Part shown: piece after piece, positions 36,877 to 45,644 of the stretch
Numbering within the stretch: the stretch's first letter is position 1
How the letters are laid out: every line of letters begins with the position of its first letter
Assembly: GCF_029382225.1 (NCBI RefSeq)
Contig: NZ_JARLTC010000038.1
Span: 1 to 64,000, forward strand
Length of the DNA: 64,000 nucleotides
Reading direction: 5' to 3'
DNA from: Spongiactinospora sp. TRM90649
Lineage (GTDB): Bacteria; Actinomycetota; Actinomycetes; Streptosporangiales; Streptosporangiaceae
Notes under the pieces: model-generated
The model's database searches: none
Told to the model about the DNA's origin: nothing
Seen by the model: only the letters and a program-made list of their open reading frames with translations
Program-made: the position numbers and the translations under genes

Positions 36877-37494
36877 TCAGCGGACCCGGGCCGGAGGATC
36901 CGGCACCGACCAGTCCAGGGCGGCGATCAGGCGGCGGGCGGACGCCCCGAGACGGGCGGCGCGCGGCGCGCGGCGGGCCCGCTGCTGGATCAGCGAGGCG
37001 AGCAGCTCCGCCTCCTGCTCCTCCACGGCCGTGTACGCGGTGTGGGCGGTACGGCCCAGCATCCGTAGCACCATCGCCGGGTCGAGGTTGGGCAGCAGGG
37101 CCAGCGCCTGCTCGACGGCGGGCAGCGGCTCCCGGTAGTGGTCGCACAGCAGATGGCTCAGCTCGTGCAGGATGATGTGGTCCTGGTGCGGCGGGGTGGT
37201 CGCCTCCTCGTAGAAGATCAGGTCGGCCGTCTCCGTGGCCACCCACAGCCCCAGCACCCCCGGCTTGCCGGTCATCGGCAGCAGGTGGATCGGCCGGGAG
37301 CGCTCCTCGGCCACCGAGGCGCACAGGCCCCGCACCAGGAACGGCACGGGCAGCGTGAGATCACTCAGCCGGTCCTCACACCGCCGCCGCAGTCGTTTGA
37401 AAACCGCCCCCCGCCTGCGCCTGCGCCCGACGGCGGACAAGAATGGCAGCCCACGACTCAGCCGGCATACGGATTTCGCAAGATCGTGCGGCAT
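36877..37494 (-). CDS. ImmA/IrrE-like metallopeptidase
   Basis: About 205 residues. The zinc-peptidase motif HELSHLLCDHYREPLP, with ligand histidines and catalytic Glu, is intact, preceded by DLIFYEEATTPPHQDHIIL. Actinomycete members next to a helix-turn-helix gene are often labelled toxin or regulator components, because ImmA-type proteases cut repressors. The ATG at 37494 follows AGGAAACGGGGG. Middle gene of a three-gene unit with the XRE regulator upstream and the seven-TM protein downstream. Cleavage of the XRE protein is a reasonable inference, but not shown. Confidence 0.85.
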   Translation of the reverse strand: MPHDLAKSVCRLSRGLPFLSAVGRRRRRGAVFKRLRRRCEDRLSDLTLPVPFLVRGLCASVAEERSRPIHLLPMTGKPGVLGLWVATETADLIFYEEATTPPHQDHIILHELSHLLCDHYREPLPAVEQALALLPNLDPAMVLRMLGRTAHTAYTAVEEQEAELLASLIQQRARRAPRAARLGASARRLIAALDWSVPDPPARVR

Positions 37495-37601
37495 CACGCC
37501 CCCGTTTCCTGCTCGGCGAACGTTCCCCCGGTCGCCGGTCGACTTGAGTTTATGCGCAGACGCGAACGCCATTCGGAAAAGCCGAATTTCCCGATGGGCG
37601 T

Positions 37602-38060
37602 TCAGCCGCCGGTATCGGCGTCGCCGTCCTGGCCGTTCCTGCCGCCGTCGCCGAGTCCTTCGAGTTCACGCACGCGTTCGAGCATCTCGGTGATGGCGTC
37701 GAGGCTCTTGCCGGACAGGCCGGAGGCGCGCAGCGCGATCTGCCGGACGGAGGAGTCGCGCAGCGCGGTGAGGAGGGCGAGCTCGGCGTCGATCCGCTCG
37801 GCGGCGGTGTCGTCGAAGAAGTAGGCGGGCGGGACGCCGAAGAAGCTCGCCAGCGCCTCCAGGTGCCGCATGGTCGGGTTGTCCCGCAGGCCCTTGCGGA
37901 GCTGCCAGATGTAGGTGCCCGAGATCGTCGGGCCGCCCCGGGCCTTCAGCGCCTCGGAGACCTCTTCGAAGGTGTACTCACCTCCCCCGCTCGGCCGCAC
38001 GGTGCGGAACAGGTGATCCAGCTTGGCGGCGAGACTGCGCCGCTCCGGCGTGTCCGGCAA
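37602..38060 (-). CDS. XRE-family helix-turn-helix regulator
   Basis: About 152 residues. The N-terminal XRE domain (about residues 8-75; FEEVSEALKARGGPTISGTYIWQLRKGLRDNPTMRHLEAL in pieces, and FGVPPAYFFDD) is of the type used by SpbR/ESX-1-like and lactococcal regulators, with a C-terminal helical region (about 85-140). The TTG start follows GGAGGTG at eight bases. A frame extended to 38207 would include AT-poor leader DNA without coding bias. First gene of the triad. An 8-base-arm inverted repeat lies about 120 bases upstream. Confidence 0.85.
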   Translation of the reverse strand: MPDTPERRSLAAKLDHLFRTVRPSGGGEYTFEEVSEALKARGGPTISGTYIWQLRKGLRDNPTMRHLEALASFFGVPPAYFFDDTAAERIDAELALLTALRDSSVRQIALRASGLSGKSLDAITEMLERVRELEGLGDGGRNGQDGDADTGG

Positions 38061-38180
38061 GGGCTCACACCTCCGGACGGGCGGGACGCGGCGTGCACGA
38101 CATGCGCGGAGTCTACAGCCATCAACTCTCGTAGACGAGTCGCACACCTCACCGTCCGCCCCAGTTGACGGCTCGCGAAT

Positions 38181-38217
38181 TCTCAGTTTATGGTTCTGAC
38201 ACGGCAATCAACTGAGA
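38181..38217. promoter_or_regulatory. Inverted repeat, candidate operator of the XRE triad
   Basis: TCTCAGTT (38181-38188) and AACTGAGA (38210-38217), exact complements, 21 bases apart, in an AT-richer patch in the divergent promoter region between the XRE gene and the lipoprotein gene. It suits two half-sites of a dimeric repressor; which protein binds is unknown. Confidence 0.5.
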
Positions 38218-38305
38218 TTAATCGCCGAGACGGGGCCCGGCGGGAGGCAAACCCGCCGTGCGGTCCGGCCATGCCAGTCGCCTATTCAAAGGGGACGAGT
38301 TTGCA

Positions 38306-39355
38306 ATGCCTCGACAAAAGGCACGCGAATTCGGGAAAAGGCCGAGCGACACCGCCCGGAGATTCCCGCGAAATGCGCTGCACGTGATCGGCGGGCTCAC
38401 CGCGCTCGCGGCCCTCGCCGCCTGCGCGCCCGCCGGCGGCGAGGCCGTCATGCCGGCACGGCCGGCCGTGCGGTTCCTGGGCGCGTCGTCCACCGGCGCC
38501 GTGCTCTACGACGCCGGCACCGGCGCGCTGTCCGGCCACGACCGGTCCGGACGCCGGGTCTGGCTGGACCGCACGTCGGCCGAGTCGGTGGTGTCGGTCA
38601 GTTGCCTGACCGAGTGCCCCGAGGTCGCGGTCTCCCAGCTCGCGTCCGCCGAGGCCGCCCCGATGGCCCCGTTCCGGCTCGGCGCGTCAGGCAGGCGTCC
38701 GTTCGCCGTGTCCGGCGCACGGCACGTGAGCGTGCTGACGGCCAGGTCCCGGAGCGACGCCGTGCTGGAGGAGACGGACGGCGAAGGCCGCACCACGGTC
38801 CGCGTGGTACGGCCCGGCCGGGACGACCGGCACCGCACCGCCCACGCGGACTACCAGTGGACGGAGTCGGCCGACGGGCGCACCGGCTTCGCCTATCCCT
38901 GGCAGGCCGACGACCCCTCCGCCGGGCTGCTGCTCCGCTTCACCCGCGACGGCGACGGCTGGCGGCGCACGACCTCCCGCGCGACGCCGATCGCCGAGAC
39001 CTGTGTGCTCGCAGCCGTCACCGAGAAGGCCGAGTGCGTCCTCGGCGAGCGGGCGGCGGCCGTCGTCGCCCGCTCGACCGACGGCCGAGGGGGTTACCAC
39101 ACGACCGTGCGCGGCCTGGCCCCCGACGGGCGCACCGCCTGGCGGCGCGAGTTCGGCACCGAGGCGGGCGTCACCGTCCATCCGTCGCTGCCCCGCGCCG
39201 GGATCACGGACGGCGACCTCCTCACCGTGCTCGACACCACCGGGCGGACCGTGTGGACCCGGCGGCAGGTGGCCGCCGCCCGCTTCACCGAGGACGGCGA
39301 GCTGGCGGTCCTCGCCCCGGACGGCCGGCTCGACTGGCTGCCCGCCGTCCGATGA
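38306..39355 (+). CDS. Putative lipoprotein with propeller-like repeats
   Basis: 349 residues. A signal peptide with a long basic start ends in a lipobox (LTALAALAAC, Cys40). The remaining 300 residues contain repeats of a D-G/T-x-G-R-x-x-W pattern (GHDRSGRRVWLD; PDGRTAWRREF; DTTGRTVWTRR; PDGRLDWLPAV), which suggests a beta-propeller such as the PQQ/WD-like outer-surface type. No family is recognised. The ATG has AAGGGGA upstream. It is divergent from the XRE gene and followed by a small secreted protein. Confidence 0.72.
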   Translation: MPRQKAREFGKRPSDTARRFPRNALHVIGGLTALAALAACAPAGGEAVMPARPAVRFLGASSTGAVLYDAGTGALSGHDRSGRRVWLDRTSAESVVSVSCLTECPEVAVSQLASAEAAPMAPFRLGASGRRPFAVSGARHVSVLTARSRSDAVLEETDGEGRTTVRVVRPGRDDRHRTAHADYQWTESADGRTGFAYPWQADDPSAGLLLRFTRDGDGWRRTTSRATPIAETCVLAAVTEKAECVLGERAAAVVARSTDGRGGYHTTVRGLAPDGRTAWRREFGTEAGVTVHPSLPRAGITDGDLLTVLDTTGRTVWTRRQVAAARFTEDGELAVLAPDGRLDWLPAVR

Positions 39356-39454
39356 CCCTGCCCGCCTGACTGCCCGTCACGAGAAGGGAGGCGCCCACCG
39401 GCCGATCGCAGGCATCCCCGATTCCAGCGAACATCCATAGAAAGGGAACATCTC

Positions 39455-39889
39455 ATGCGTAAGCTCATCACCGGCGCAGCCGGCCTGTCCCTGATCGTCT
39501 CCGGCGCCCTGCTGGCCACCGCGCCGAGCGCGAACGCGGCCTCCGTGCGCGGTAGCTGCAGCGTCAGCGACGGCTACAGCGCCACCGGCGCCATCAACTA
39601 CACCAACTCCGGCAGCAACCACCGGGTCAGCCACTACTCCTGGACCCTGCGCGGCCAGCGCGGCCGGACCTCGAACAACGTCAATGCCCAGGTCCGCAAG
39701 CACCGCAACAACCTGCCGGACCAGAGGGTGCACAGCTGGTCCACCGGCAGCGCCAGGAACGGCACCGGCCGCGCGCCGATCAACAAGACCTGGCCGAAGT
39801 CGCACACCCTGTTCGGCCAGATCCAGTTCATCTTCGACAAGAACAACGCGCCCGACCCCCGGTGCACGGTGCACACGCCCCGGTTCTGA
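39455..39889 (+). CDS. Small secreted protein of unknown function
   Basis: 144 residues with a clear Sec signal peptide (MRKLITGAAGLSLIVSGALL, cleavage predicted after PSANA). The mature part is Ser/Asn/Arg-rich, with two cysteines (GSCSVSDGY near the start and DPRCTVHTP near the end), likely bonded. AAGGGA ribosome-binding site. It uses AAC, AAG and CAC often, but keeps G/C third positions. Followed by a strong terminator. No family recognised. Confidence 0.8.
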   Translation: MRKLITGAAGLSLIVSGALLATAPSANAASVRGSCSVSDGYSATGAINYTNSGSNHRVSHYSWTLRGQRGRTSNNVNAQVRKHRNNLPDQRVHSWSTGSARNGTGRAPINKTWPKSHTLFGQIQFIFDKNNAPDPRCTVHTPRF

Positions 39890-39906
39890 CCGGAGATCGA
39901 TGACCG

Positions 39907-39936
39907 CCCTCGGACGGGCACGGGCCCGTCCGAGGG
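39907..39936. terminator. Strong hairpin terminator
   Basis: CCCTCGGACGGGC and GCCCGTCCGAGGG form a perfect 13-base-pair stem with a 4-base loop, directly after the small secreted protein gene. Confidence 0.8.
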
Positions 39937-40016
39937 TCTCCGCGTGGTGGCGTGCCAGTTGTTGTTACCCGCGAGTAGCATGGTGGTGGAAGCCATCCAC
40001 CGCAAGGAGCGAGGCC

Positions 40017-41213
40017 GTGTCATCCACTCGTGACGTCGTGTTCGTCGACGGCGTGCGCACGCCGTTCGGCAGGTCGGGGCCGAAAGGCATGTACGCGGAG
40101 ACCCGCGCGGACGACCTGGTCGTCCGGGTCCTGCGCGAGCTGCTGGAGCGCAATCCCGGGCTGCCGCCCGAGCGCGTGGACGAGGTCGCCATCGCGGCCA
40201 CCACGCAGATCGGCGACCAGGGGCTGACCATCGGCAGGTCCGCGGCCGTGCTGGCCGGGCTGCCCAAGAGCGTGCCCGGCTTCGCCGTGGACCGGATGTG
40301 CGCGGGCGCGATGACCGCCGTCACCAGCGTGGCCGGGGGCATCGCCTTCGGCGCCTACGACGTGGCGCTGGCCGGCGGCGTGGAGCACATGGGCAGGCAC
40401 CCGATGGGCGAGGCCGTCGATCCCAACCCCCGCTTCCTGGCCGAGCGCCTGGTGGACGGCTCGGCCCTGGTCATGGGCATGACCGCGGAGAACCTGCACG
40501 ACCGCTACCCGGCGATCACCCGGGAGCGGGCCGACGCCTACGCCGCCGCCTCCCAGGAGAAGGCGGCCAAGGCGTACGCGGACGAGAAGATCCAGCCCGA
40601 CCTGGTGGAGATGGCGATCCGGTCGGCCGACCTGGGCTGGGGCCTGGCCACCGCCGACGAGGCCCCCCGGCCCGGCACCACCACCGAGGTCCTGGCCACG
40701 CTGAAGACGCCGTTCCGCCCGCACGGCCGGGTGACGGCCGGCAACTCCTCCGGCATCAACGACGGGGCCACCGGATGCGTCCTGGCCGCGTCCGACGTCG
40801 CCGCCGAGCTGGGGCTCCCGGCCCGGATGCGGCTCGTCTCCTACGCCTTCGCCGGAGTGGACCCCGAGGTGATGGGCATCGGCCCGATCCCCTCCACCGA
40901 GCGGGCGCTGCGCCTGGCCGGTCTGGGCATCGGCGACATCGGCCTGTTCGAGATCAACGAGGCGTTCGCCGTGCAGGTGCTGGCGTTCCTCGACCACTAC
41001 GGGATCGACGGCGACGACCCGAGGGTGAACCCCTACGGCGGCGCGATCGCCTACGGGCATCCGCTGGCCGCCTCCGGGGTGCGGCTGATGATCCAGCTCG
41101 CCCGGCAGTTCGCCGAGCGCCCCGACGTCCGCTACGGCATGACCACCATGTGCGTGGGAATGGGCATGGGCGGAACCGTCATCTGGGAGAACCTGAACGA
41201 GGAGGCCAAGTGA
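40017..41213 (+). CDS. fadA: Acetyl-CoA C-acyltransferase (thiolase)
   Basis: Last step of fatty-acid beta-oxidation, the thiolytic cleavage of 3-ketoacyl-CoA. 398 residues. The nucleophile is Cys95 in VDRMCAGAMTAV. The C-terminal catalytic His and Cys lie in AYGHPLAASGVRLM and TTMCVGMGMGG, and the substrate loop INEAFAVQ is present. GTG start with AAGGAG seven bases upstream. It overlaps the fadB-like gene by four bases (GTGA), forming the usual beta-oxidation pair. Confidence 0.95.
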   Translation: MSSTRDVVFVDGVRTPFGRSGPKGMYAETRADDLVVRVLRELLERNPGLPPERVDEVAIAATTQIGDQGLTIGRSAAVLAGLPKSVPGFAVDRMCAGAMTAVTSVAGGIAFGAYDVALAGGVEHMGRHPMGEAVDPNPRFLAERLVDGSALVMGMTAENLHDRYPAITRERADAYAAASQEKAAKAYADEKIQPDLVEMAIRSADLGWGLATADEAPRPGTTTEVLATLKTPFRPHGRVTAGNSSGINDGATGCVLAASDVAAELGLPARMRLVSYAFAGVDPEVMGIGPIPSTERALRLAGLGIGDIGLFEINEAFAVQVLAFLDHYGIDGDDPRVNPYGGAIAYGHPLAASGVRLMIQLARQFAERPDVRYGMTTMCVGMGMGGTVIWENLNEEAK

Positions 41214-43303
41214 GCCTGTCCACCTGGCGGTCCCTGCTGCTGGGGCGGGCCACCGACGAGATCGTCACCCGGGCGCTGGTGCGCGACGTGGCGCTGCCGT
41301 ACGCGGCGGGCACCATGGCGCTGATCACCCTGGACAACGGCTTCGACCACACCAAGCCCAACGTCTTCGGGCCGCAGGGCCTGCTGGCGCTGAACGGCGC
41401 GCTCGACGAGATCGCCGGGCGCACCGACCTCGCGGCGGTCGGGATCACCGGCAAGCCGTTCATCTTCGCGGTGGGCGCCGACCTGAAGGGCGCGGCGGCG
41501 CTGGCCACCCGCGAGGAGGCGCTGGCGATCGCCGGGCTCGGCCACCACGTCATGCGGCGGCTGGGCGAGCTGGGCGTGCCGTCGTTCGCTTTCGTCAACG
41601 GCGCGGCGATGGGCGGCGGCCTGGAGGTCGCCCTGCACTGCGACTACCGGACGGTCTCCTCGGGTGTCCCCGCCATCGCGCTGCCCGAGTGCTTCCTCGG
41701 CCTGGTGCCCGGCTGGGGCGGCACCCAGCTCCTGCCCCGCCTGATCGGGCCGGAGAACGCGGTGAAGCTGATCATCGAGAACCCGCTGTCGCAGAACCGC
41801 ATGATCAAGGGACCGGCCGCCGCCGAGCTGGGCGTCGCCGACGTCCTGCTGGAGCCCGCCGACTTCCTGGAGCGGTCGCTGCGCTGGGCCGCGCGAGTGC
41901 TGCGCGGCGAGGAGCGGGTGAACCGCCCCGACCACACCGCCGCCGACTGGGACCCAGTGCTCCGGAAGGCCCGCGAGCTGGTCGAGCTGAAGCTGCGGGG
42001 CGCCGCCCCTGCCCCCTACCGGGCCCTCGACCTGATCGAACTGGCCAGGACGGCGAGCCGCGACGAGGGCTTCGCCGCCGAGGACGAGGCCCTGGCCGAC
42101 CTGCTGACCAGCGAGCAGTTGCGCTCCGGCCTGTACGCGTTCGACCTGGTGCAGCACCGGGCCAAGCGCCCCTCCGGCGCCCCCGACCGGTCCCTGGCCA
42201 AGAAGGTCACCAAGGTCGGCGTGGTCGGCGCGGGCCTGATGGCCTCCCAGCTCGCGCTGCTGTTCGTGCGGCGGCTTGAGGTGCCCGTCGTGCTCACCGA
42301 CGTGGACGCCGGACGCCTGGACAAGGGCGTCGCCTACGTCCACGAGGAGATCGGCCGGCTGCACGGCAAGGGACGCCTGTCCGCCGACCAGGCCAACCGG
42401 CTCACGGCGCTGGTCACCGGTTCGCTGAGCAAGGACGCCTTCGCCGACGCCGACCTGGTGATCGAGGCCGTCTTCGAGGACCTCGCGGTCAAGCAGAAGG
42501 TGTTCGCCGAGGTCGAGGCCGTCGTGAGCGCCGAGTGCGTGCTGGCCACCAACACCTCCTCGCTGTCGGTGACCGAGATGGCCTCCGCGCTGCGGCACCC
42601 CGAGCGGGTCGTGGGCGTCCACTTCTTCAACCCGGTCGCGGTGATGCCGCTGGTCGAGGTGGTGCGGGGCGAGCGCACCGGCGACGCCGCGCTGGCGACC
42701 GCCTTCGCGCTCGGCGCGGCGCTGAAGAAGTCGTGCGTGCTGGTCAAGGACGCCCCGGCGTTCGTGGTCAACCGGCTGCTCACCAGGTTCATGGGCGAGG
42801 TCGTCGCGGCGGTGGACGAGGGCACCCCGCTGCCGGTCGCCGAGCACGCCCTGAACGACCTGGGCCTGCCGATGACGCCGTTCGCGCTGCTGCAGCTCGT
42901 CGGCCCGGCGGTCGGCCTGCACGTGGCCGAGACGCTGCACGCCGCCTTCCCCGAGCGGTTCGGGGTGTCGGCGAACCTCGCGGCGCTGGTCGCGGCGGGC
43001 AAGCCCGGGGTCTACCTGCCCGACTTCTCGCTCGACCCGGAGGCCGTGGCGCTGTTCTCGGGCGGCGCGGAGCCGTCCAGTGCCGCGCAGGTGCGCACCC
43101 GGGTGCTCCGCGCCCTCGCCGAGGAGATCCGGATCATGCTCGACGAGGGCGTGGTGGCCGAGGCCGGGGACATCGACCTGTGCATGATCCTCGGCGCGGG
43201 GTGGCCGTTCCACCTCGGCGGGATCACGCCCTACCTGGACCGCGAGGGCGTGGCCCGGCCGAGGTTCCTGGCGCGGGGCGTCGCCTCGATGCCGTCATCC
43301 TGA
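41210..43303 (+). CDS. fadB: Multifunctional enoyl-CoA hydratase/3-hydroxyacyl-CoA dehydrogenase
   Basis: 697 residues. An N-terminal crotonase domain (about residues 15-200; FAVGADLKG, NGAAMGGGLEVAL oxyanion region, LPECFLGLVPGWGGTQ with the catalytic Glu) is joined to an NAD-dependent 3-hydroxyacyl-CoA dehydrogenase (VGVVGAGLMASQLAL about residue 335, HFFNPVAVMPLVEVV, and a C-terminal helical domain). It hydrates enoyl-CoA and oxidises the hydroxyacyl-CoA before the thiolase acts. GTG start overlapping fadA. Its 3' end overlaps the convergent neighbour by nine bases. Confidence 0.95.
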   Translation: MSLSTWRSLLLGRATDEIVTRALVRDVALPYAAGTMALITLDNGFDHTKPNVFGPQGLLALNGALDEIAGRTDLAAVGITGKPFIFAVGADLKGAAALATREEALAIAGLGHHVMRRLGELGVPSFAFVNGAAMGGGLEVALHCDYRTVSSGVPAIALPECFLGLVPGWGGTQLLPRLIGPENAVKLIIENPLSQNRMIKGPAAAELGVADVLLEPADFLERSLRWAARVLRGEERVNRPDHTAADWDPVLRKARELVELKLRGAAPAPYRALDLIELARTASRDEGFAAEDEALADLLTSEQLRSGLYAFDLVQHRAKRPSGAPDRSLAKKVTKVGVVGAGLMASQLALLFVRRLEVPVVLTDVDAGRLDKGVAYVHEEIGRLHGKGRLSADQANRLTALVTGSLSKDAFADADLVIEAVFEDLAVKQKVFAEVEAVVSAECVLATNTSSLSVTEMASALRHPERVVGVHFFNPVAVMPLVEVVRGERTGDAALATAFALGAALKKSCVLVKDAPAFVVNRLLTRFMGEVVAAVDEGTPLPVAEHALNDLGLPMTPFALLQLVGPAVGLHVAETLHAAFPERFGVSANLAALVAAGKPGVYLPDFSLDPEAVALFSGGAEPSSAAQVRTRVLRALAEEIRIMLDEGVVAEAGDIDLCMILGAGWPFHLGGITPYLDREGVARPRFLARGVASMPSS

Positions 43304-44056
43304 CCCTGTCGTGGCGCGGCCGGCCCTGGAGCGAAGCACCAGGGCCGCCGCCGCGCCCGCCAGGAGCACCCCGGCGAGCAGCGGATACGGGGTGCGCCAC
43401 CACGGCACGGGATCGTTGACGACCGCCACGCTGGCGACGGCCTCCGGTGTCGAGGCCGGCACGGCGGCCAGGGCCGCCGGGGTACCGGCGGGCGTCTCGG
43501 AGGGTCCCGCGACGGGGCCCGGCACGATGACGTCGCCGTCCGGGCCCGCCTTGGCCTTGCGCGCGCGCACCGGGATGCCCGGCGGGCGGATCTCCTCCCA
43601 GTAGTCGACCTTCAGGGCCGCGATCGCGCGGCGGGCCTCGACGGACGGCGGATCGACCGACAGGGCGCCGGGCACCTTCAGCGTGCCGATCGGGTGCGCC
43701 TGGAACCAGCCCTGCTGCCCCTCGACCCGGTAGTCGCCCGCGGGCAGCGCGACGGCCGCCGCGTAGTGCGCGGGCTCGCTCAGCCGGACGCCGTCGAAGG
43801 TCAGCGTCCGGCCGCCGCCCTGCGGGATGAACCGCAGCGCGACCCGGCCCAGCGACTTCTCATCCCCCCAGTACGGATGGGAGCCGTGCTGGAGCAGCCA
43901 GAAGCCGAGGGTGTAGGTCGTGCCGGCGGTGAACCGGGCGGGGACGGGGTCGAGCGTGGTCGCCGCCCACCCTCCGGCGGCGTGCGCCGCCCCGGGCAGC
44001 ACCGGGGCGGCGAGGATGGTCATGGCCGTCGCGATCCGCGCGATCAGTCGTCTCAT
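43295..44056 (-). CDS. Secreted, C-terminally membrane-anchored protein
   Basis: 253 residues. Signal peptide (MRRLIARIATAMTILAAPVLPGAAHA), an extracellular beta-rich domain of about 120 residues (FTAGTTYTLGFWLLQHGSHPYWGD; GDYRVEGQQGWFQAHPIGTLKVPG), a Pro/Ala-rich linker, then a C-terminal transmembrane helix (LLAGVLLAGAAAALVL) and basic end. The layout resembles actinomycete surface proteins related to YtkA/FixH- or CopC-like domains, but I cannot assign a family. His/Trp-rich motifs could bind metal. It overlaps fadB tail-to-tail. It follows the permease gene on its strand by 18 bases. Confidence 0.75.
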   Translation of the reverse strand: MRRLIARIATAMTILAAPVLPGAAHAAGGWAATTLDPVPARFTAGTTYTLGFWLLQHGSHPYWGDEKSLGRVALRFIPQGGGRTLTFDGVRLSEPAHYAAAVALPAGDYRVEGQQGWFQAHPIGTLKVPGALSVDPPSVEARRAIAALKVDYWEEIRPPGIPVRARKAKAGPDGDVIVPGPVAGPSETPAGTPAALAAVPASTPEAVASVAVVNDPVPWWRTPYPLLAGVLLAGAAAALVLRSRAGRATTGSG

Positions 44057-44074
44057 TGGGCACCTCCGGTGTTC

Positions 44075-45559
44075 TTACACCAGGGGGGCCTCCTTGGTTC
44101 CGGCCGCGCTGCGGCCGACGCGGCTGTGCCGCCGGCCGTACAGGAAGTAGACGACCACGCCGATGATCATCCATACGATGAACCGCAGCCAGGTCTCGAC
44201 CGGCAGGTTCAGCATCAGATAGATCGACGCCAGCACCGACAGGATCGGGATCAGCGGGACCAGCGGGGTGCGGAAGGCGCGGGGCAGGTCGGGACGCGTG
44301 CGGCGGAGCACCACGACGGCGATCGAGACGATCACGAACGCGAACAGCGTGCCGATGTTGACCAGCTCGGCCAGCGCCGACAGCGGGATGAACCCGGCGA
44401 GCAGTGCGGTCACCACGCCGATGATCACGGTCACCCGGGCGGGTGTGCCGTACTTGGGGTGCACCGTGGCCAGCGGCCGGGGCAGCAGGTTGTCGCGGCT
44501 CATCGAGAACAGCACCCGGCTCTGCCCGAGCATCATGATCAGCACCACCGTGGTCAGCCCGGCGATCGCGCCGATGCTGATCACCGTGGCCAGCCACGGC
44601 TGGCCCACCTCGCGGAACGCGTCGGCGAGCGGCGCGGCCGAGCTGAGCCGCTGGTACGGCACCATGCCCACGACCACCAGCGACACCCCGACGTAGAGGG
44701 CGGTGCACACGGCCAGCGAGCCGAGGATGCCGATCGGCATGTCGCGCGGGGGGTTCTTGGTCTCCTCGGCGGCGGTGGCGACGATGTCGAACCCGATGAA
44801 GGCGAAGAACACGATGGCCGCGGCGGAGAAGATCCCGGCGACGCCGTACGCGGTGGGGGTGACCCCGAACAACACCTGGATGAGCGGCGCCCCCAGCCCT
44901 TCCACGTGCGGCGTCTCCTGGGCCGGCGGGATGAACGGGGTGTAGTTCGCGCCACGGATGAAGAAGATCCCGGCGACGATCACCAGCAGCACCACGGCGA
45001 CCTTGAGGATCACCAGGGCCAGGTTGGTGCGCGCGGACACCCTGATCCCGAGGACCAGGATGAGGGTGAGGATCAGCACGATGACCATGGCCGGGATGTT
45101 GATCGTGGCGTCCTCGCCCGCCAGCGCGGGTGGTAGCTCCACCCCCAGTGTGGCCAGCAGCGTGGTGAAGTATCCCGACCAGCCCACGGAGACCACGGCC
45201 GCGCCCAGTGCCAGTTCCAGGACGAGGTCCCAGCCGATCACCCAGGCGGGGAACTCGCCGAGCGTCGCGTAGGCGAAGGTGTAGGCCGAGCCCGCGACCG
45301 GCACGGTGGCGGCGAACTCGGCGTAGCACAGCGCGGCCAGCCCGCACACGATCGCGGCGACCACGAACGAGAGCGCGACCGCCGGGCCCGCGTTGTCGCG
45401 GGCGACGCGACCGGTGAGCACGAAGATGCCGGTGCCGACGATGACACCGACGCCGAACACGGTGAGGTCCAACGCCCCGAGGTGCCTTCGCAGCCGATGC
45501 TCGGGCGCCTCTGTGTCCCGGATCGACTCCTCTACGGTTTTCGTGCGCGGCGGTCTCAT
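44075..45559 (-). CDS. Cationic amino-acid-type permease (APC superfamily)
   Basis: About 494 residues with 12 or more transmembrane helices. The APC signature is visible at the start (GVGVIVGTGIFVLTGRVARDNAGPAVALSF, in part) and FAFIGFDIVATAAEETKNPPRDMP is characteristic of the CAT/YfnA-like group. Substrate is probably an amino acid; which one is unknown. The ATG at 45559 is chosen with GGGAG six bases upstream. That site lies within the 3' arm of an 8-base-pair hairpin, so translation might be regulated. Downstream of dxs on the same strand. Confidence 0.9.
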   Translation of the reverse strand: MRPPRTKTVEESIRDTEAPEHRLRRHLGALDLTVFGVGVIVGTGIFVLTGRVARDNAGPAVALSFVVAAIVCGLAALCYAEFAATVPVAGSAYTFAYATLGEFPAWVIGWDLVLELALGAAVVSVGWSGYFTTLLATLGVELPPALAGEDATINIPAMVIVLILTLILVLGIRVSARTNLALVILKVAVVLLVIVAGIFFIRGANYTPFIPPAQETPHVEGLGAPLIQVLFGVTPTAYGVAGIFSAAAIVFFAFIGFDIVATAAEETKNPPRDMPIGILGSLAVCTALYVGVSLVVVGMVPYQRLSSAAPLADAFREVGQPWLATVISIGAIAGLTTVVLIMMLGQSRVLFSMSRDNLLPRPLATVHPKYGTPARVTVIIGVVTALLAGFIPLSALAELVNIGTLFAFVIVSIAVVVLRRTRPDLPRAFRTPLVPLIPILSVLASIYLMLNLPVETWLRFIVWMIIGVVVYFLYGRRHSRVGRSAAGTKEAPLV

Positions 45560-45564
45560 TTGAG

Positions 45565-45594
45565 CTCCCACGGGATCGTCTGTGATCGTGGGAG
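45565..45594 (-). promoter_or_regulatory. Hairpin covering the permease ribosome-binding site
   Basis: On the minus strand CTCCCACG pairs with CGTGGGAG, an 8-base-pair stem around 14 bases containing two GATC copies. The 3' arm contains GGGAG, the presumed Shine-Dalgarno of the permease. It may equally serve as the dxs terminator, as it starts about 50 bases after the dxs stop. Confidence 0.55.
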
Positions 45595-45644
45595 GTCCTT
45601 TCCCCGCGCCGCCGCCGTCATGCCTGGGGCGCGGGGAACCCGGG

